DNA of 64,000 nt from an uncultured Clostridia bacterium (lineage in GTDB: Bacteria > Bacillota > Clostridia > Oscillospirales > Oscillospiraceae): NCBI GenBank assembly GCA_947644595.1, contig CANSAE010000008.1:33525-97524 (forward strand), given 5' to 3'. Every line of letters begins with the position of its first letter. The first letter of the stretch is position 1. A program made the position numbers and the translations under genes. Shown here one piece after another: positions 51,518-60,987 of the stretch. The notes under the pieces were generated by a model. It had not been told where the DNA came from, did no database searches, and was given only the letters and a program-made list of their open reading frames with translations.

Positions 51518-52807
51518 AGGCTTGTCCCGTTTCGGTCGGACTCGTTTGCGGATCTGCCCCTCCCGGGGCACGGGTTCGCCGGTCACAGGATCCATATACG
51601 CCATATTCACATACCGTGCGGCCTGCGTTGTCAGGCCGCGTTTTTTCAGTCCGTAATCCACCAGGCTGTTGTATCCCGCGCTGATGACCACGAACAGCGG
51701 CACGCCCACGATCATGCCCGTTACGCCAAACAGGCTGCCGCACACCACGATGGCAAACATGACCCAAAAGCCGCTGATGCCTACCCGGCTGCCCAAAATC
51801 TTCGGTCCGATGATGTTGCCGTCGATTTGCTGCAAAATGATGATGAATACCACGAAAATCAATGCCTTCAATGGCTGCACCACCAGAATGATGAGCGTGC
51901 AGGGGATGGCGCCGATGAACGGGCCGAACACGGGGATGACATTGGTCACACCGATGATCACGCTGACGAAGGCGGCGTAGGGCATTTTCAGCAGGGAGCT
52001 GCACACGAAGGTGATGCAGCCGATGATGAGGGAATCCAGCACCTTACCGCTGATAAATCCCATGAAGGCATCATCCGTAAAACGGCAGACGTTCAAGATC
52101 CGCTCTGTCCGTTTAATGCCGAAAGCGCTGTACAGCAATTTTTTCATATTCGCCCCGAAGCTTTCCCGGTTATACAGCAGGTAGCAGGCCACCACAAAGC
52201 CGATGGCCACATTCATCACCGCCCGGAACACCAGGTACACCCCCGTGGTGATATTGGTGATGAAGCTGCCCATCTGGGGCAGGAAATCATTGCGAATCCA
52301 CTGGGCAATGTCATTGGAAATACTCTCCGTCGCCGCTTCCAGCTGTGTGGACAGCTCGGGATAATCCTCAAACCAGTGTTCGATGAGCTCAGTGAGGGTC
52401 ATAATATATGTATTATAATTGAGCAGAATGCTCTCCGCGCTCTCATATACCGTGGGAATGATGAGCCGGAGGATGATGGAGATCGCCGCGATAGCCACAG
52501 CGATGGCCGCCGTGATGGCCAAGGCACGGGGCGCGCCCCCGGCGGTCTTGCCCTTGCGGCCTTTGCTCAGGAAAAATATCAGCGGCTGAAACACCTTATA
52601 TTCAAAATACCGGGACAGCGGCAGCAATACATATGCAATGACCAGCCCCCAGATGAACGCGCTCAGCACCCGCAGGGCGCTGCCGATCAATCCACTGATG
52701 GTTGCCAGGTGCCCCAGCAGCAGATAAAACATGATACAGCCCGCCAGCACACAAAACGCCGTCAGGCCCCAGGCAAAGTACTGAGAATCCCTTCCGAATC
52801 GGTTCAC
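51494..52807 (-). CDS. AI-2E family transporter
   Basis: The 437-residue polytopic membrane protein has the AI-2E-exporter-family architecture: about eight helices, a long central helical domain and the late motif NVIPVFGPFIGAIPCTLIIL, then GVPLFVVISAGY. The family includes Na+/H+ antiporters and AI-2 exporters, so the substrate is open. It starts with GTG (52807) after AAAGGAGA. Confidence 0.9.
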   Translation of the reverse strand: MNRFGRDSQYFAWGLTAFCVLAGCIMFYLLLGHLATISGLIGSALRVLSAFIWGLVIAYVLLPLSRYFEYKVFQPLIFFLSKGRKGKTAGGAPRALAITAAIAVAIAAISIILRLIIPTVYESAESILLNYNTYIMTLTELIEHWFEDYPELSTQLEAATESISNDIAQWIRNDFLPQMGSFITNITTGVYLVFRAVMNVAIGFVVACYLLYNRESFGANMKKLLYSAFGIKRTERILNVCRFTDDAFMGFISGKVLDSLIIGCITFVCSSLLKMPYAAFVSVIIGVTNVIPVFGPFIGAIPCTLIILVVQPLKALIFVVFIIILQQIDGNIIGPKILGSRVGISGFWVMFAIVVCGSLFGVTGMIVGVPLFVVISAGYNSLVDYGLKKRGLTTQAARYVNMAYMDPVTGEPVPREGQIRKRVRPKRDKPSAQDGEE

Positions 52808-52858
52808 AAAGTTCTCCTTTCCCCATTCCTTGCAGAAACTCTAAAAAATTACCATATT

Positions 52859-52887
52859 ATTGTACTATCGCCCGATAAAATCGTCAA
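52859..52887 (-). promoter_or_regulatory. Promoter of the AI-2E family gene
   Basis: On the reverse strand TTGACG (52882-52887), 17 bp, TACAAT (52859-52864). Confidence 0.75.
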
Positions 52888-53140
52888 CCGCATTTCTTGG
52901 AATTTCAAAAATAATTCATATTATGTAAACAATTTTGAATAATTTTCTTCTTCGCTTGGAATATCCTCTGTTGAAAACCCTGTTGAAAATGTTAAAAACT
53001 CAAGATTTTTCTCTTTCCCGCAGAACGGATATTCATTTTTTCGGAGCGCCTTCCAATTTTATGTCAATCAAATGTCAACCAATGATATTTTGCCAAGCTG
53101 CACCATAGATTGGGAATAGAACAACTTGGAGGGATGCTTT
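52888..53140. other. AT-rich intergenic region between divergent genes
   Basis: Holds the repeated units CTGTTGAAAAC/CTGTTGAAAAT near 52969-52990 and ATGTCAATCAAATGTCAACC near 53061. It probably carries the promoter of the carboxypeptidase gene. No coding region is seen. Confidence 0.45.
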
Positions 53141-54289
53141 TTGAAACATACCATTTGCCTGCTTCTGGCCCTGTGCCTGCTGCTCACGCCCGCAGCAGCA
53201 GTGGACTGTCTGTATGACGATGCCATCACCATTCAGGCGCCGTCCGCCTGCCTGCTGGAAAAAACCACCGGAGAAGTCCTCTACGAAAAGAATGCCCACG
53301 AGCACCGTCTCATCGCCAGCGTCACCAAGGTGATGACCCTGCTGCTCATCATGGAAGCCCTGGACAACGGTTCCATCTCCCCGGATGACATGGTCACCGC
53401 CAGCGCCCACGCCTGTTCCATGGGCGGCAGTCAGATTTGGTTGGAAGAGGGGGAGCAAATGACTGTAAATGAAATGGTCAAGTGCATCACCGTGGTCTCT
53501 GCCAACGACTGCGCCGTGGCCATGGCGGAGTACATCGCCGGCACGGAGGATGCCTTTGTCCAGCGGATGAATGACAAGGCCGCCGCCCTGGGCATGGCCG
53601 ACACCCACTTCACCGACTGCACCGGGCTGTTCGATGACCCCAACCACTATTCCTGTGCCTACGATGTGGCCATCATGGCCCGGGCACTGATCTCCCATGA
53701 AAAAGTCAAGGAATACTCCACCATCTGGATGGATACCGCCCGGGATGGGGAATTCTCCCTGTCCAACACCAATAAGCTCATCTACTATTACGAAGGCGCT
53801 ACAGGTCTGAAAACCGGATTTACCTCCAAGGCCGGGCACTGTCTGGCCGCCACCGCCCAGCGGGACGGCGTGGAATACGTCGCCGCGGTTCTGGGCGCGG
53901 ACAGCAGCGACCACCGCTTCGACAGCGCGAAAACTCTTCTGAACTACGCTTTTGCCAATTATACCCTCTGCCGCCTGCGGCCCGATAACGCCCTGCCCCC
54001 CGTACCGGTGACCCTGGGCAAGAGCGACTGCGTGCAGCCGGTCTTTCCCGATATCGCTGACACTGTCATTGAAAAAAGCCGGGCCGCAAATCTGCGCTAC
54101 GACCTTCAGCTCATTGAACAGGCAGAGGCCCCCGTGCTGGCCGGCGATCCTCTGGGGACCTTGACAGTCTATTCCGGCGATGAGCAGATCGCGGAACTTA
54201 CCCTCACCGCATCAGAGACGGTAGAGCGGATGAGCACCTTCGGCATTTTCTCACAAATGCTGGATATTTTGGCCTGTAAAGAGATTTAA
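53141..54289 (+). CDS. D-alanyl-D-alanine carboxypeptidase (PBP5/DacF-like)
   Basis: The 382-residue protein has a signal peptide (about 1-19) and the low-molecular-weight PBP motifs SVTK, SAN and KTGF, followed by the C-terminal domain and a hydrophobic/amphipathic end (FGIFSQMLDIL). It trims the terminal D-Ala of peptidoglycan. TTG at 53141 follows GGAGGG at a normal distance and directly precedes the signal peptide. Confidence 0.92.
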   Translation: MKHTICLLLALCLLLTPAAAVDCLYDDAITIQAPSACLLEKTTGEVLYEKNAHEHRLIASVTKVMTLLLIMEALDNGSISPDDMVTASAHACSMGGSQIWLEEGEQMTVNEMVKCITVVSANDCAVAMAEYIAGTEDAFVQRMNDKAAALGMADTHFTDCTGLFDDPNHYSCAYDVAIMARALISHEKVKEYSTIWMDTARDGEFSLSNTNKLIYYYEGATGLKTGFTSKAGHCLAATAQRDGVEYVAAVLGADSSDHRFDSAKTLLNYAFANYTLCRLRPDNALPPVPVTLGKSDCVQPVFPDIADTVIEKSRAANLRYDLQLIEQAEAPVLAGDPLGTLTVYSGDEQIAELTLTASETVERMSTFGIFSQMLDILACKEI

Positions 54290-54366
54290 TTCTCCACTTT
54301 TCTTCTGTTTTCGACAGTTTCCGCTTGTGTCCTCCCCACCTTCCCATCTCCCGCCGCCTTTTTTCA

Positions 54367-54395
54367 TTTGCTATTTCCATAATATGGTGTATAAT
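54367..54395 (+). promoter_or_regulatory. Promoter of pgi
   Basis: TTTGCT (54367-54372), 17 bp, TATAAT (54390-54395). Confidence 0.65.
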
Positions 54396-54438
54396 AGAGA
54401 TTATCATGGATTCGCAAAATACGAAAGGAAGTTCGGAT

Positions 54439-55719
54439 ATGGTAAAAGTTGACTTAACCGGTGCCTCGCCCTTTTTCCGGGAAATGGGCCCGGATTATGC
54501 TGCCGTGGCCGCCGCTCACCGTACCTTAACGGAGGGCAGCGGTCTGGGCGCGGAATTCACCGGCTGGCTCTCTCTGCCCCAGAGCATCGCCGCCGGAGAG
54601 CTGAAACAGATTCTAGCCCTGGCAAAGCGGGTGCGGGCCCGGTCCCAGGCTCTGGTGGTGGTGGGCATCGGCGGGTCCTATCTGGGTGCCCGGGCCGCCG
54701 TAGACCTGCTGCGTCCCACCCGCGTTCCGGAGGACCCGGACATCATCTTCGTGGGCAACGGATTGTCTCCGGACGCCATGATGGACATACTCACCCGCCT
54801 GGGCAACAAGGACTTTGACCTGTGTGTCATCTCCAAATCCGGCACGACTCTGGAACCGGCCCTGGCCTTCCGGATGTTCAAGGGGCTGTTGGTATCCAAA
54901 TACGGCGCCGCCGAGGCGAAAAAGCGCATCACCGCCGTCACAGACGCACAGAAAGGCGTTCTGCACGGCATGGCCGTCAGCGAGGGCTGGGAGACCTTTG
55001 TGGTGCCCGACAATGTGGGCGGCCGGTTCAGCGTTCTGTCCGCCGTGGGCCTGGTACCCATGGCCGTGGCCGGCATCGATGTACAGACGGTCATTCACTG
55101 CGCCATGGAGGAGTTCCGTGCCTTGGACCTGCGTTCCCCGGAAAATCCCGCATGGCAGTATGCCGGTGCCCGCCAGCATCTGTACCACAACGGCCGGAAC
55201 ATAGAGATTCTGGCATCCTATGAGCCGTCTTTCCGGTTCTTTGCCGAGTGGTGGAAGCAGCTTTACGGCGAGAGCGAAGGGAAAAACGGCATCGGTATCT
55301 TCCCCGCCAGCGTAGAATTCACTGCCGACCTGCACTCCATGGGCCAGTTCATCCAGGACGGTCCCCGCACCCTGTTTGAGTCCGTGGTGGGCTTTGAGCA
55401 GGACCTGTATCAGTTCGAGGTGCCCTTTGACATGGGCGACCCTGACGGCCTGAACTATCTGGCCAGCCGCCAGCTGGGCGACGTGTGCCGCACCGCCATG
55501 GCGGCGGTGAAGCAGGCCCATATCGACGGCGGCGTGCCCAATATCGGCATCTTTGTCCCCCGGCGGGACGAGGCGGGCTTTGCGTCTCTGGTATGCTTCT
55601 TCGAGCTGGCCTGCGCCCTGAGCGGCTATGTGTCCGGAGTGAACCCCTTCGACCAGCCCGGCGTGGAGGCGTATAAAAAGAATATGTTCCGGATGCTGGG
55701 AAAGCCCGGAGCGCAATAA
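54439..55719 (+). CDS. pgi: Glucose-6-phosphate isomerase
   Basis: The 426-residue protein has VVVGIGGSYLGARA, SKSGTTLEPALAF, DNVGGRFSVLSAVGLVP and NPFDQPGVEAYK, all PGI signatures. It interconverts glucose 6-phosphate and fructose 6-phosphate. The length matches the short Firmicutes form. The ATG at 54439 follows GAAAGGAAG, so the longer start at 54406 is not used. Confidence 0.96.
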   Translation: MVKVDLTGASPFFREMGPDYAAVAAAHRTLTEGSGLGAEFTGWLSLPQSIAAGELKQILALAKRVRARSQALVVVGIGGSYLGARAAVDLLRPTRVPEDPDIIFVGNGLSPDAMMDILTRLGNKDFDLCVISKSGTTLEPALAFRMFKGLLVSKYGAAEAKKRITAVTDAQKGVLHGMAVSEGWETFVVPDNVGGRFSVLSAVGLVPMAVAGIDVQTVIHCAMEEFRALDLRSPENPAWQYAGARQHLYHNGRNIEILASYEPSFRFFAEWWKQLYGESEGKNGIGIFPASVEFTADLHSMGQFIQDGPRTLFESVVGFEQDLYQFEVPFDMGDPDGLNYLASRQLGDVCRTAMAAVKQAHIDGGVPNIGIFVPRRDEAGFASLVCFFELACALSGYVSGVNPFDQPGVEAYKKNMFRMLGKPGAQ

Positions 55720-55816
55720 ATTTCGCCAGAATGAATATTTCCCGTTGCACTTTCCCGGGAAGTGTGGTAACTTATACTTAGAACACCATCATCACATAAA
55801 AAGGAGCGTGGCGAAC

Positions 55817-56230
55817 ATGGTGAAAGTCATTATGGGGCTGAAAGGTTCCGGCAAAACCAAGAGACTGGTGGATCTCGTCCTCCAGGCCGATAAAGAAGAG
55901 ACAGGTGCGGTTGTCTGTATTGAAAAGGACAAGAAGCTTACCTATGATATTCCGTACAGCGTGCGTCTGATCCAGGCCGGCGAATACGGCATCGGGAATG
56001 TAGATATGTTCAAGGGCTTTATTGCTGGTCTGCATTCCGGCAACTACGACATTACCCAGGTATTTGTGGACAACTTCTACAAAATCATCGGCACCACCGA
56101 CGAGACCGTCGTGGCAGAGGTCCTGGGCTGGATGGATGCGTTTTCCAACGCCAACAACGTCAAGTTCACCGTGTCCATCAGCGGCGACGCGGCGAAGGCC
56201 GGCGAAGGCATCAAAAAATATTTCATCTGA
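55817..56230 (+). CDS. Small P-loop NTPase-like protein
   Basis: The 137-residue protein starts MVKVIMGLKGSGKTKRLVDL, with a clear Walker A (GLKGSGKT). A beta-strand VFVDNFYKIIG could act as Walker B, and the C-terminal VKFTVSISGD is sensor-like. It is too short to be a full AAA+ protein. It is a conserved type of small clostridial protein sometimes named after PilT, without good support. AAGGAG precedes the ATG. Role unknown. Confidence 0.75.
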   Translation: MVKVIMGLKGSGKTKRLVDLVLQADKEETGAVVCIEKDKKLTYDIPYSVRLIQAGEYGIGNVDMFKGFIAGLHSGNYDITQVFVDNFYKIIGTTDETVVAEVLGWMDAFSNANNVKFTVSISGDAAKAGEGIKKYFI

Positions 56231-56346
56231 ACCCCCGTCACTGAATCCGTCCGGCAGAAAGCCGGGCGGATTTTTTCGCCCTTGTGACATTTCTCCCCGC
56301 TGATGTGTATTGTTGATGAAAGCTTTCAAACGGCAGGTGAAGCAAT

Positions 56347-56829
56347 ATGGAACGATCGGAATTCTACCGGTTGGCAAACCAGCATAAGGATATGATCTTC
56401 CGCATCGCCCTGGGCTACTTTGGGAACGTCCCGGACGCTGAGGACATGGTGCAGGAAGTGCTCATCAAGCTCTATACCGTCCCCCGGCCCTTTCAAAACG
56501 ATGACCATGTGCGCTACTGGCTCATCCGCGTGACCGTTAATCTGTGCAAAAACACTCTGCGCAGTCCCTGGCGGAAGCGGCGGGTCTCTCTGGATGAGCT
56601 GTCCTGCGCCTTTTCCTTTCAGGAGCCTGCCCAGAGTGATTTGTTCCTCACGGTAATGAGCCTGCCGGAAAAATACAGAACCGTGCTGTACCTGTTCTAT
56701 TACGAGGACTGTACGGTAAAAGATATCGCCCGGCTGCTGGATCTGAAGGAATCCGCAGTGACCACCCGGCTTTCCCGGGCCCGCCGGGCATTGAAAAACG
56801 AACTGATGGAGGTAACGCAAGATGGATGA
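56347..56829 (+). CDS. RNA polymerase ECF-type sigma factor
   Basis: The 160-residue protein has region 2 (DAEDMVQEVLIKLYT, then HVRYWLIRVTVNLCKN) and region 4 (LPEKYRTVLYLFYYEDCTVKDIARLL, then VTTRLSRARRALK in the same helix pair). It overlaps the next gene by 8 nt, as sigma/anti-sigma pairs do. The regulon is unknown. Confidence 0.93.
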   Translation: MERSEFYRLANQHKDMIFRIALGYFGNVPDAEDMVQEVLIKLYTVPRPFQNDDHVRYWLIRVTVNLCKNTLRSPWRKRRVSLDELSCAFSFQEPAQSDLFLTVMSLPEKYRTVLYLFYYEDCTVKDIARLLDLKESAVTTRLSRARRALKNELMEVTQDG

Positions 56830-58141
56830 CCGGCAGCTATATAAAGACACCTTCGACCAAGTGCGTTCCTCTCTTGTCATCAACAAGGAGATTCTACAAA
56901 TGAAACCGAAACGAACAAACATCGGCAGGACCATCGCCGTTTTGGCGGCGGTAGTGTGCCTGCTCCTGGCCTGCGGCGCCACCGCCGTGGCCACCAACCT
57001 GTTCGGCCTGCGGGACCTCATCATTGCGCCGGAGGCGGAGGTCGGCTTTGATGGAAACAAAGAGACCGTGGAACTGATTTCCCTCCAAGGCTATGCCGAC
57101 AGCCCGGAAGCACAGGCCGCCGGGGAATGGCAGGAATTTTACGCCGCCTATGTCCCCACCCTGAATCTGGACAACAGCATTTTCGCACCGGGCACCGCTT
57201 ACAACAATTACAGCGTGTACGACCAGACCATGGCCGACAAGCTGGAGGAAATTGCGGAAAAATATCACCTGACCCTCTATGAGAACATGGCCGACCTGTT
57301 CGACGAATCGGCGCTGAACGAGGCCATGGGTGGGCCCTTCCTCTCGGGAGCCTGCACCTTCTTCTGGGGCTACTGCTTTGATGACGGCACCCTGCAATTT
57401 GAAGGCGACTGCTCTGTATCTGACAATACCGTGGACTTCCAGTTCCGCCGGAGCCAGAAAGGCACCTTCTCCGATGTCGTGCTGAACATCGGACACGCGG
57501 CAGACTATCAGCAGTGGCAATACGCCACCCAAAGCGGCGTGACCGTGATGCTGGCCCAGGGGAAACAGCAGTCCCTGATCTTCACGGACCTGCCGGAGTG
57601 CTTTGTGTGCGTTAATGTCCTGGCCGGCACGGACGGCGGCATTTTATACGAGGATCAGCGCATCACGAAGGCCGACCTGGAGCTGATGGCGGACTGCTTC
57701 GACTGGACGCTGTGCGGCGGTACCATCACGCCTCCGGAAGACCTCTCCGCTGTCCCGCCAGAGCCGGACCAGGAGGACACACAATTCCCTGCCGACGATT
57801 TCTACGGCATCGCCACCCAATTCCCGGCCTATGAAGTGGAGCGCTTCGCGGATACGGTGCGGGCCCGTATTCTGGACGAAAACTGGGAAGGTCTCAGCGA
57901 ATGCCTGTCCTATCCCATCACCATCGGTGAAACCACTTATAACAGCGCCGGGGAGTTTGCCGCGGTAGATTGGGGCGGCATCTTCACCCATGATTTCCTT
58001 CAGGCCATGGAGGCCGAGACCTGCCGGGAACTGTTCTGCAATGCCGACGGCATTATGCTGGCCGACGGCCTGGTATGGATTGCGGAAGTCGTAGACAGCG
58101 AAGGCATCAGCACGCTGAAGGTCGTCACCATCTATGCGTGA
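56822..58141 (+). CDS. Single-pass membrane protein, likely anti-sigma factor
   Basis: The 439-residue protein has a short cytoplasmic N-terminus (about 1-37: MDDRQLYKDTFDQVRSSLVI), one membrane helix (about 40-62) and a large external part with two Trp/Tyr-rich domains. The N-terminus resembles clostridial anti-sigma proteins that hold their sigma in an inactive state. The outer domain, with a Pro-rich hinge near 315 (PPEPDQEDTQFP), could sense envelope stress. Overlap with the sigma gene supports this. Confidence 0.75.
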   Translation: MDDRQLYKDTFDQVRSSLVINKEILQMKPKRTNIGRTIAVLAAVVCLLLACGATAVATNLFGLRDLIIAPEAEVGFDGNKETVELISLQGYADSPEAQAAGEWQEFYAAYVPTLNLDNSIFAPGTAYNNYSVYDQTMADKLEEIAEKYHLTLYENMADLFDESALNEAMGGPFLSGACTFFWGYCFDDGTLQFEGDCSVSDNTVDFQFRRSQKGTFSDVVLNIGHAADYQQWQYATQSGVTVMLAQGKQQSLIFTDLPECFVCVNVLAGTDGGILYEDQRITKADLELMADCFDWTLCGGTITPPEDLSAVPPEPDQEDTQFPADDFYGIATQFPAYEVERFADTVRARILDENWEGLSECLSYPITIGETTYNSAGEFAAVDWGGIFTHDFLQAMEAETCRELFCNADGIMLADGLVWIAEVVDSEGISTLKVVTIYA

Positions 58142-58190
58142 CACCGGCGGCAAGCTGTGGTATCATAAGGAAAACACTTGGGAGGTTCCC

Positions 58191-58913
58191 ATGAGAAAGA
58201 CCATCTTATTCCTGACGCTGGCCCTGCTGCTCACCGGCTGCGAAAAGACCGCCCCTGCCCCCGCTGTGGAAGATCAGCTTTCCGTGCTGGCCGAGAAATT
58301 CAACACGTTGGAAAGCGAAATCGACTGGCTGCCCTACGTTGGCAGCGCCACCACCTGCGCCGTCACCGACCTGAACGACAACGGGCTTTTGGAGCTGGTG
58401 GTCACCTCCGTGCAGGGCACGGGCCACTTCTCAACGACCTATTACTACGAAGTCAACGAGGGCGGCACCGACGTGACCGTCTGGGAGTCTGCCGAGGACG
58501 AATTTTTCTCGGAGCCGGACCTGCTGAAAGAATTTAACGTGCTCATGTACCTGGACGCCGATGGCATACGGCACTATATTCTCAGCGACTATCTGCGCAA
58601 CGGTGCCGCCGAAAGCGTCGTTTCGCTGTACAGCGTGGTCTACAAAAGCGGGCGCATCGAATACACATATCTGGCCGGTAAGTGCGAGAGATACAACGAA
58701 GAGACGCGGAACTTCGACACCACTTACACCGATGCCGACGGAACCGAGATCACCTGGGAGGCGTTCGACGCCATGGCCGACACAGTGTTTGCCGGCATGA
58801 CCAAAAAGGTCGTCACCGTCGGCTGGTCAGTCTATGACGCTCTGGCAGACCTTTCCCAAGCGGATCTGATCCAAAGTTTTTCCTACTCCTATGAAGCGTT
58901 CCGCGGCGAATAA
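58191..58913 (+). CDS. Lipoprotein of the sigma-factor operon
   Basis: The 240-residue protein has a lipoprotein signal (LALLLTGC, lipid Cys near 17) and an external domain with VTDLNDNGLLELVVTS, an EF-hand- or FG-GAP-like acidic loop. No function is assigned. GGGAGG precedes the ATG; it follows the anti-sigma-like gene by 49 bp and is probably part of the same unit. Confidence 0.75.
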   Translation: MRKTILFLTLALLLTGCEKTAPAPAVEDQLSVLAEKFNTLESEIDWLPYVGSATTCAVTDLNDNGLLELVVTSVQGTGHFSTTYYYEVNEGGTDVTVWESAEDEFFSEPDLLKEFNVLMYLDADGIRHYILSDYLRNGAAESVVSLYSVVYKSGRIEYTYLAGKCERYNEETRNFDTTYTDADGTEITWEAFDAMADTVFAGMTKKVVTVGWSVYDALADLSQADLIQSFSYSYEAFRGE

Positions 58914-59240
58914 CCTGCGGTCCTCTCCGAAAAAACAAGATTCCCCGGCACTTTCAGGGCCGGGGAATCTCTATATCATCGCCCGTAGGACGGTCATATT
59001 TGGTCTGTCCTTTTGTTCTCGGGCGGACAGGGATCCCACTCCTGGGCAGCGGCATTTCAGCCGACCGCCTCCTGTTTTTTGGTTTCGTGTTAGGAGAAAG
59101 AGAGGAATAAAAGGTTTGGAGTCCTTTCGAGTGTTATATTACACCATGCAAGCCCCCATTTGGTTAAGAAACCATGGAAACTTTATGAACTTTTGGAAAA
59201 CGCCGCCGTTGTCCGTTTCCAAATTTTGAACAGTTGACAT
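58914..59240. other. Intergenic region with terminator-like hairpin
   Basis: GATTCCCCGGC (58939-58949) and its complement (58959-58969) form an 11-bp stem after the lipoprotein gene, with only a weak T-tract. The rest, up to 59240, shows no convincing gene, promoter or RNA. Confidence 0.5.
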
Positions 59241-59276
59241 AAAATGACCCGGGCCCTGCGACCCAGGTCATTTTTT
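59241..59276 (-). terminator. Terminator of the murC-S4 unit
   Basis: AAAATGACC and GGTCATTTT form the outer stem with an inner GC-rich part, right after the S4 gene stop. Confidence 0.75.
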
Positions 59277-59517
59277 ACGCCAGCTCTTTATACATCGCCG
59301 CGGCATCCTCTTTCTTCGCCGTCTCGTTCACCGCCAAGACCTCCACTTTCACCGTGCGCTGTCCGAAGGCAATTTCAATCACGTCTCCCACCTTCACGTC
59401 ATAACCAGCTTTTGCCGGGCGGCCGTTCACCATGACCTTGGACGCGTCGCAGGCCTCGTTGGCCACGGTGCGGCGCTTGATGAGCCGGGATACCTTTAAG
59501 TATTTGTCTAATCTCAT
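59275..59517 (-). CDS. S4-domain RNA-binding protein (RqcP/YabO-like)
   Basis: The 80-residue protein starts MRLDKYLKVSRLIKRRTVAN and has the S4 motif KVMVNGRPAKAGYDVKVGD. The size and opening match RqcP/YabO-type proteins, which act in ribosome-associated quality control in Bacillus. The ATG overlaps the murC stop (ATGA). Confidence 0.9.
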   Translation of the reverse strand: MRLDKYLKVSRLIKRRTVANEACDASKVMVNGRPAKAGYDVKVGDVIEIAFGQRTVKVEVLAVNETAKKEDAAAMYKELA

Positions 59518-60887
59518 ACCTTCACCAATTCTTCCCCGATCTTGCACACATCCCCCGCGCCGATGGTCAGCACGATGTCCCCGGGCTGGACGTACTTTTT
59601 CAAATCCGCCACGATGTCAGGGAAATTGTCAAAAAATTTCGCCCCATTGATTTTCGCGGCAATGTCTTTCGAGGAAATGCCCGTGGTATTCTGCTCCCGG
59701 GCGGCGTAAATTTCCGCCAGATAAGTCACATCCGGCCGGGCCAGCTCCTCCACAAAATCGTCAAACAGCGCCAGGGTGCGGGAATAGGTGTGGGGCTGGA
59801 ACACCACGATGATCCGCTTGTAGCCCAGGCGCTCCACAGTATCCAGCGTGACCTTCAGAGCGCTGGGATGATGGGCATAATCATCGTACACATCCGCACC
59901 GTTGTATTTGCCCTTGTACTCAAAGCGCCGGCCCGCGCCGTTGAAGCCCGCCAAGCCGTATTTCACCGCCGTGGCCCCCACGCCCAAGCGCACGGTGGCC
60001 GCAATGGCTGCCAGAGCGTTGCGGACATTAAACAGTCCCGGCACATGCAGAGTTACGTCCGTAAGCTTTTCCCCGAAGCAGTACACATCAAAAGTGGTGC
60101 TGGCGCCGGAGAACGTGATGTTCTTCGCGTACACATCCGCCTCCTCGGTGATGCCGAAGGTGATGATCTCCCGGTCCAGCCCCTTGAGGGCATCCATGGT
60201 GTTTTTGTCCTCCAGATTCGCCACCACAAAGCCATTTTCCGGCACGGCCCCGGCAAACTGCCGAAAAGACCGCTGGATGGCAGGCAGGCCCTCGGTGAAG
60301 TAATCCAGATGGTCCTCCTCGATATTCAGCACCACAGCGATGGTGGGGAAGAAATTCAAAAACGAATCGCAGTATTCGCAGGATTCCAGCACGATAGTCT
60401 CCCCATGGCCCACCCGGTGCCCTGCCTTCAGCATAGGCAGGGTGCCGCCGATCATCACCGTGGGGTCCTTTTCCGCGGCCATGAGGATGTGGGTGCACAT
60501 GGAGGTGGTGGTAGTTTTACCGTGGGTACCGGAAATGCACAGGGCGTTGCGGTAGTCCTTCATGATGGCCCCCCAGGCCTGGGCCCGCTCATAGACGGGG
60601 ATGCCCATTTCATGAGCCTTTCGCACCTCCGGGTTGTCGTCATGTACCGCAGCGGTACGGATGATGAACCGGGTATCCGGCTCCACGTTGCCCTCGGCGT
60701 GGCCGATGTAAATCTTGATTCCGAGGTCTTTCAAATGCTCAGTTTTTTCACTCTCGGCCATGTCCGACCCGGTGATGGTCAGTCCCGCCCCTGCCAGCAC
60801 CTCCGCCAGGGGGGACATGGACACCCCGCCGATGCCGATGAGATGGCCTTTCATTCCGCGTTTCAAATATGCGTCAAAAGCTGTCAT
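59514..60887 (-). CDS. murC: UDP-N-acetylmuramate--L-alanine ligase
   Basis: The 457-residue Mur ligase has GIGGVSMSPLAEVLAGAG, the ATP motif SGTHGKTTTTSM, LESCEYCDSF, IEEDHLDYF and DDYAHHPSALK. It adds L-Ala to UDP-MurNAc in the cytoplasm. Coupled to the S4 gene. Confidence 0.96.
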   Translation of the reverse strand: MTAFDAYLKRGMKGHLIGIGGVSMSPLAEVLAGAGLTITGSDMAESEKTEHLKDLGIKIYIGHAEGNVEPDTRFIIRTAAVHDDNPEVRKAHEMGIPVYERAQAWGAIMKDYRNALCISGTHGKTTTTSMCTHILMAAEKDPTVMIGGTLPMLKAGHRVGHGETIVLESCEYCDSFLNFFPTIAVVLNIEEDHLDYFTEGLPAIQRSFRQFAGAVPENGFVVANLEDKNTMDALKGLDREIITFGITEEADVYAKNITFSGASTTFDVYCFGEKLTDVTLHVPGLFNVRNALAAIAATVRLGVGATAVKYGLAGFNGAGRRFEYKGKYNGADVYDDYAHHPSALKVTLDTVERLGYKRIIVVFQPHTYSRTLALFDDFVEELARPDVTYLAEIYAAREQNTTGISSKDIAAKINGAKFFDNFPDIVADLKKYVQPGDIVLTIGAGDVCKIGEELVKV

Positions 60888-60910
60888 AGCAGCCTCCTAA
60901 TTTCCTGATA

Positions 60911-60939
60911 TTGTTATTTTGTGTCATTGGTATTATAAT
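60911..60939 (+). promoter_or_regulatory. Promoter of cca-udg-GNAT unit
   Basis: TTGTTA (60911-60916), 17 bp, TATAAT (60934-60939), 48 bp before the cca start. Confidence 0.75.
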
Positions 60940-60987
60940 ATCCAAAAAGGAAGAAAACAAGCCCTAAATCCAAAGGAGCTGGTATGT

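Noticed and set aside
52969..52990. Replication-origin-like repeats (CTGTTGAAAAC/T) upstream of the carboxypeptidase gene.
   Set aside because: They do not match the DnaA box TTATCCACA, and no dnaA or dnaN gene is near.
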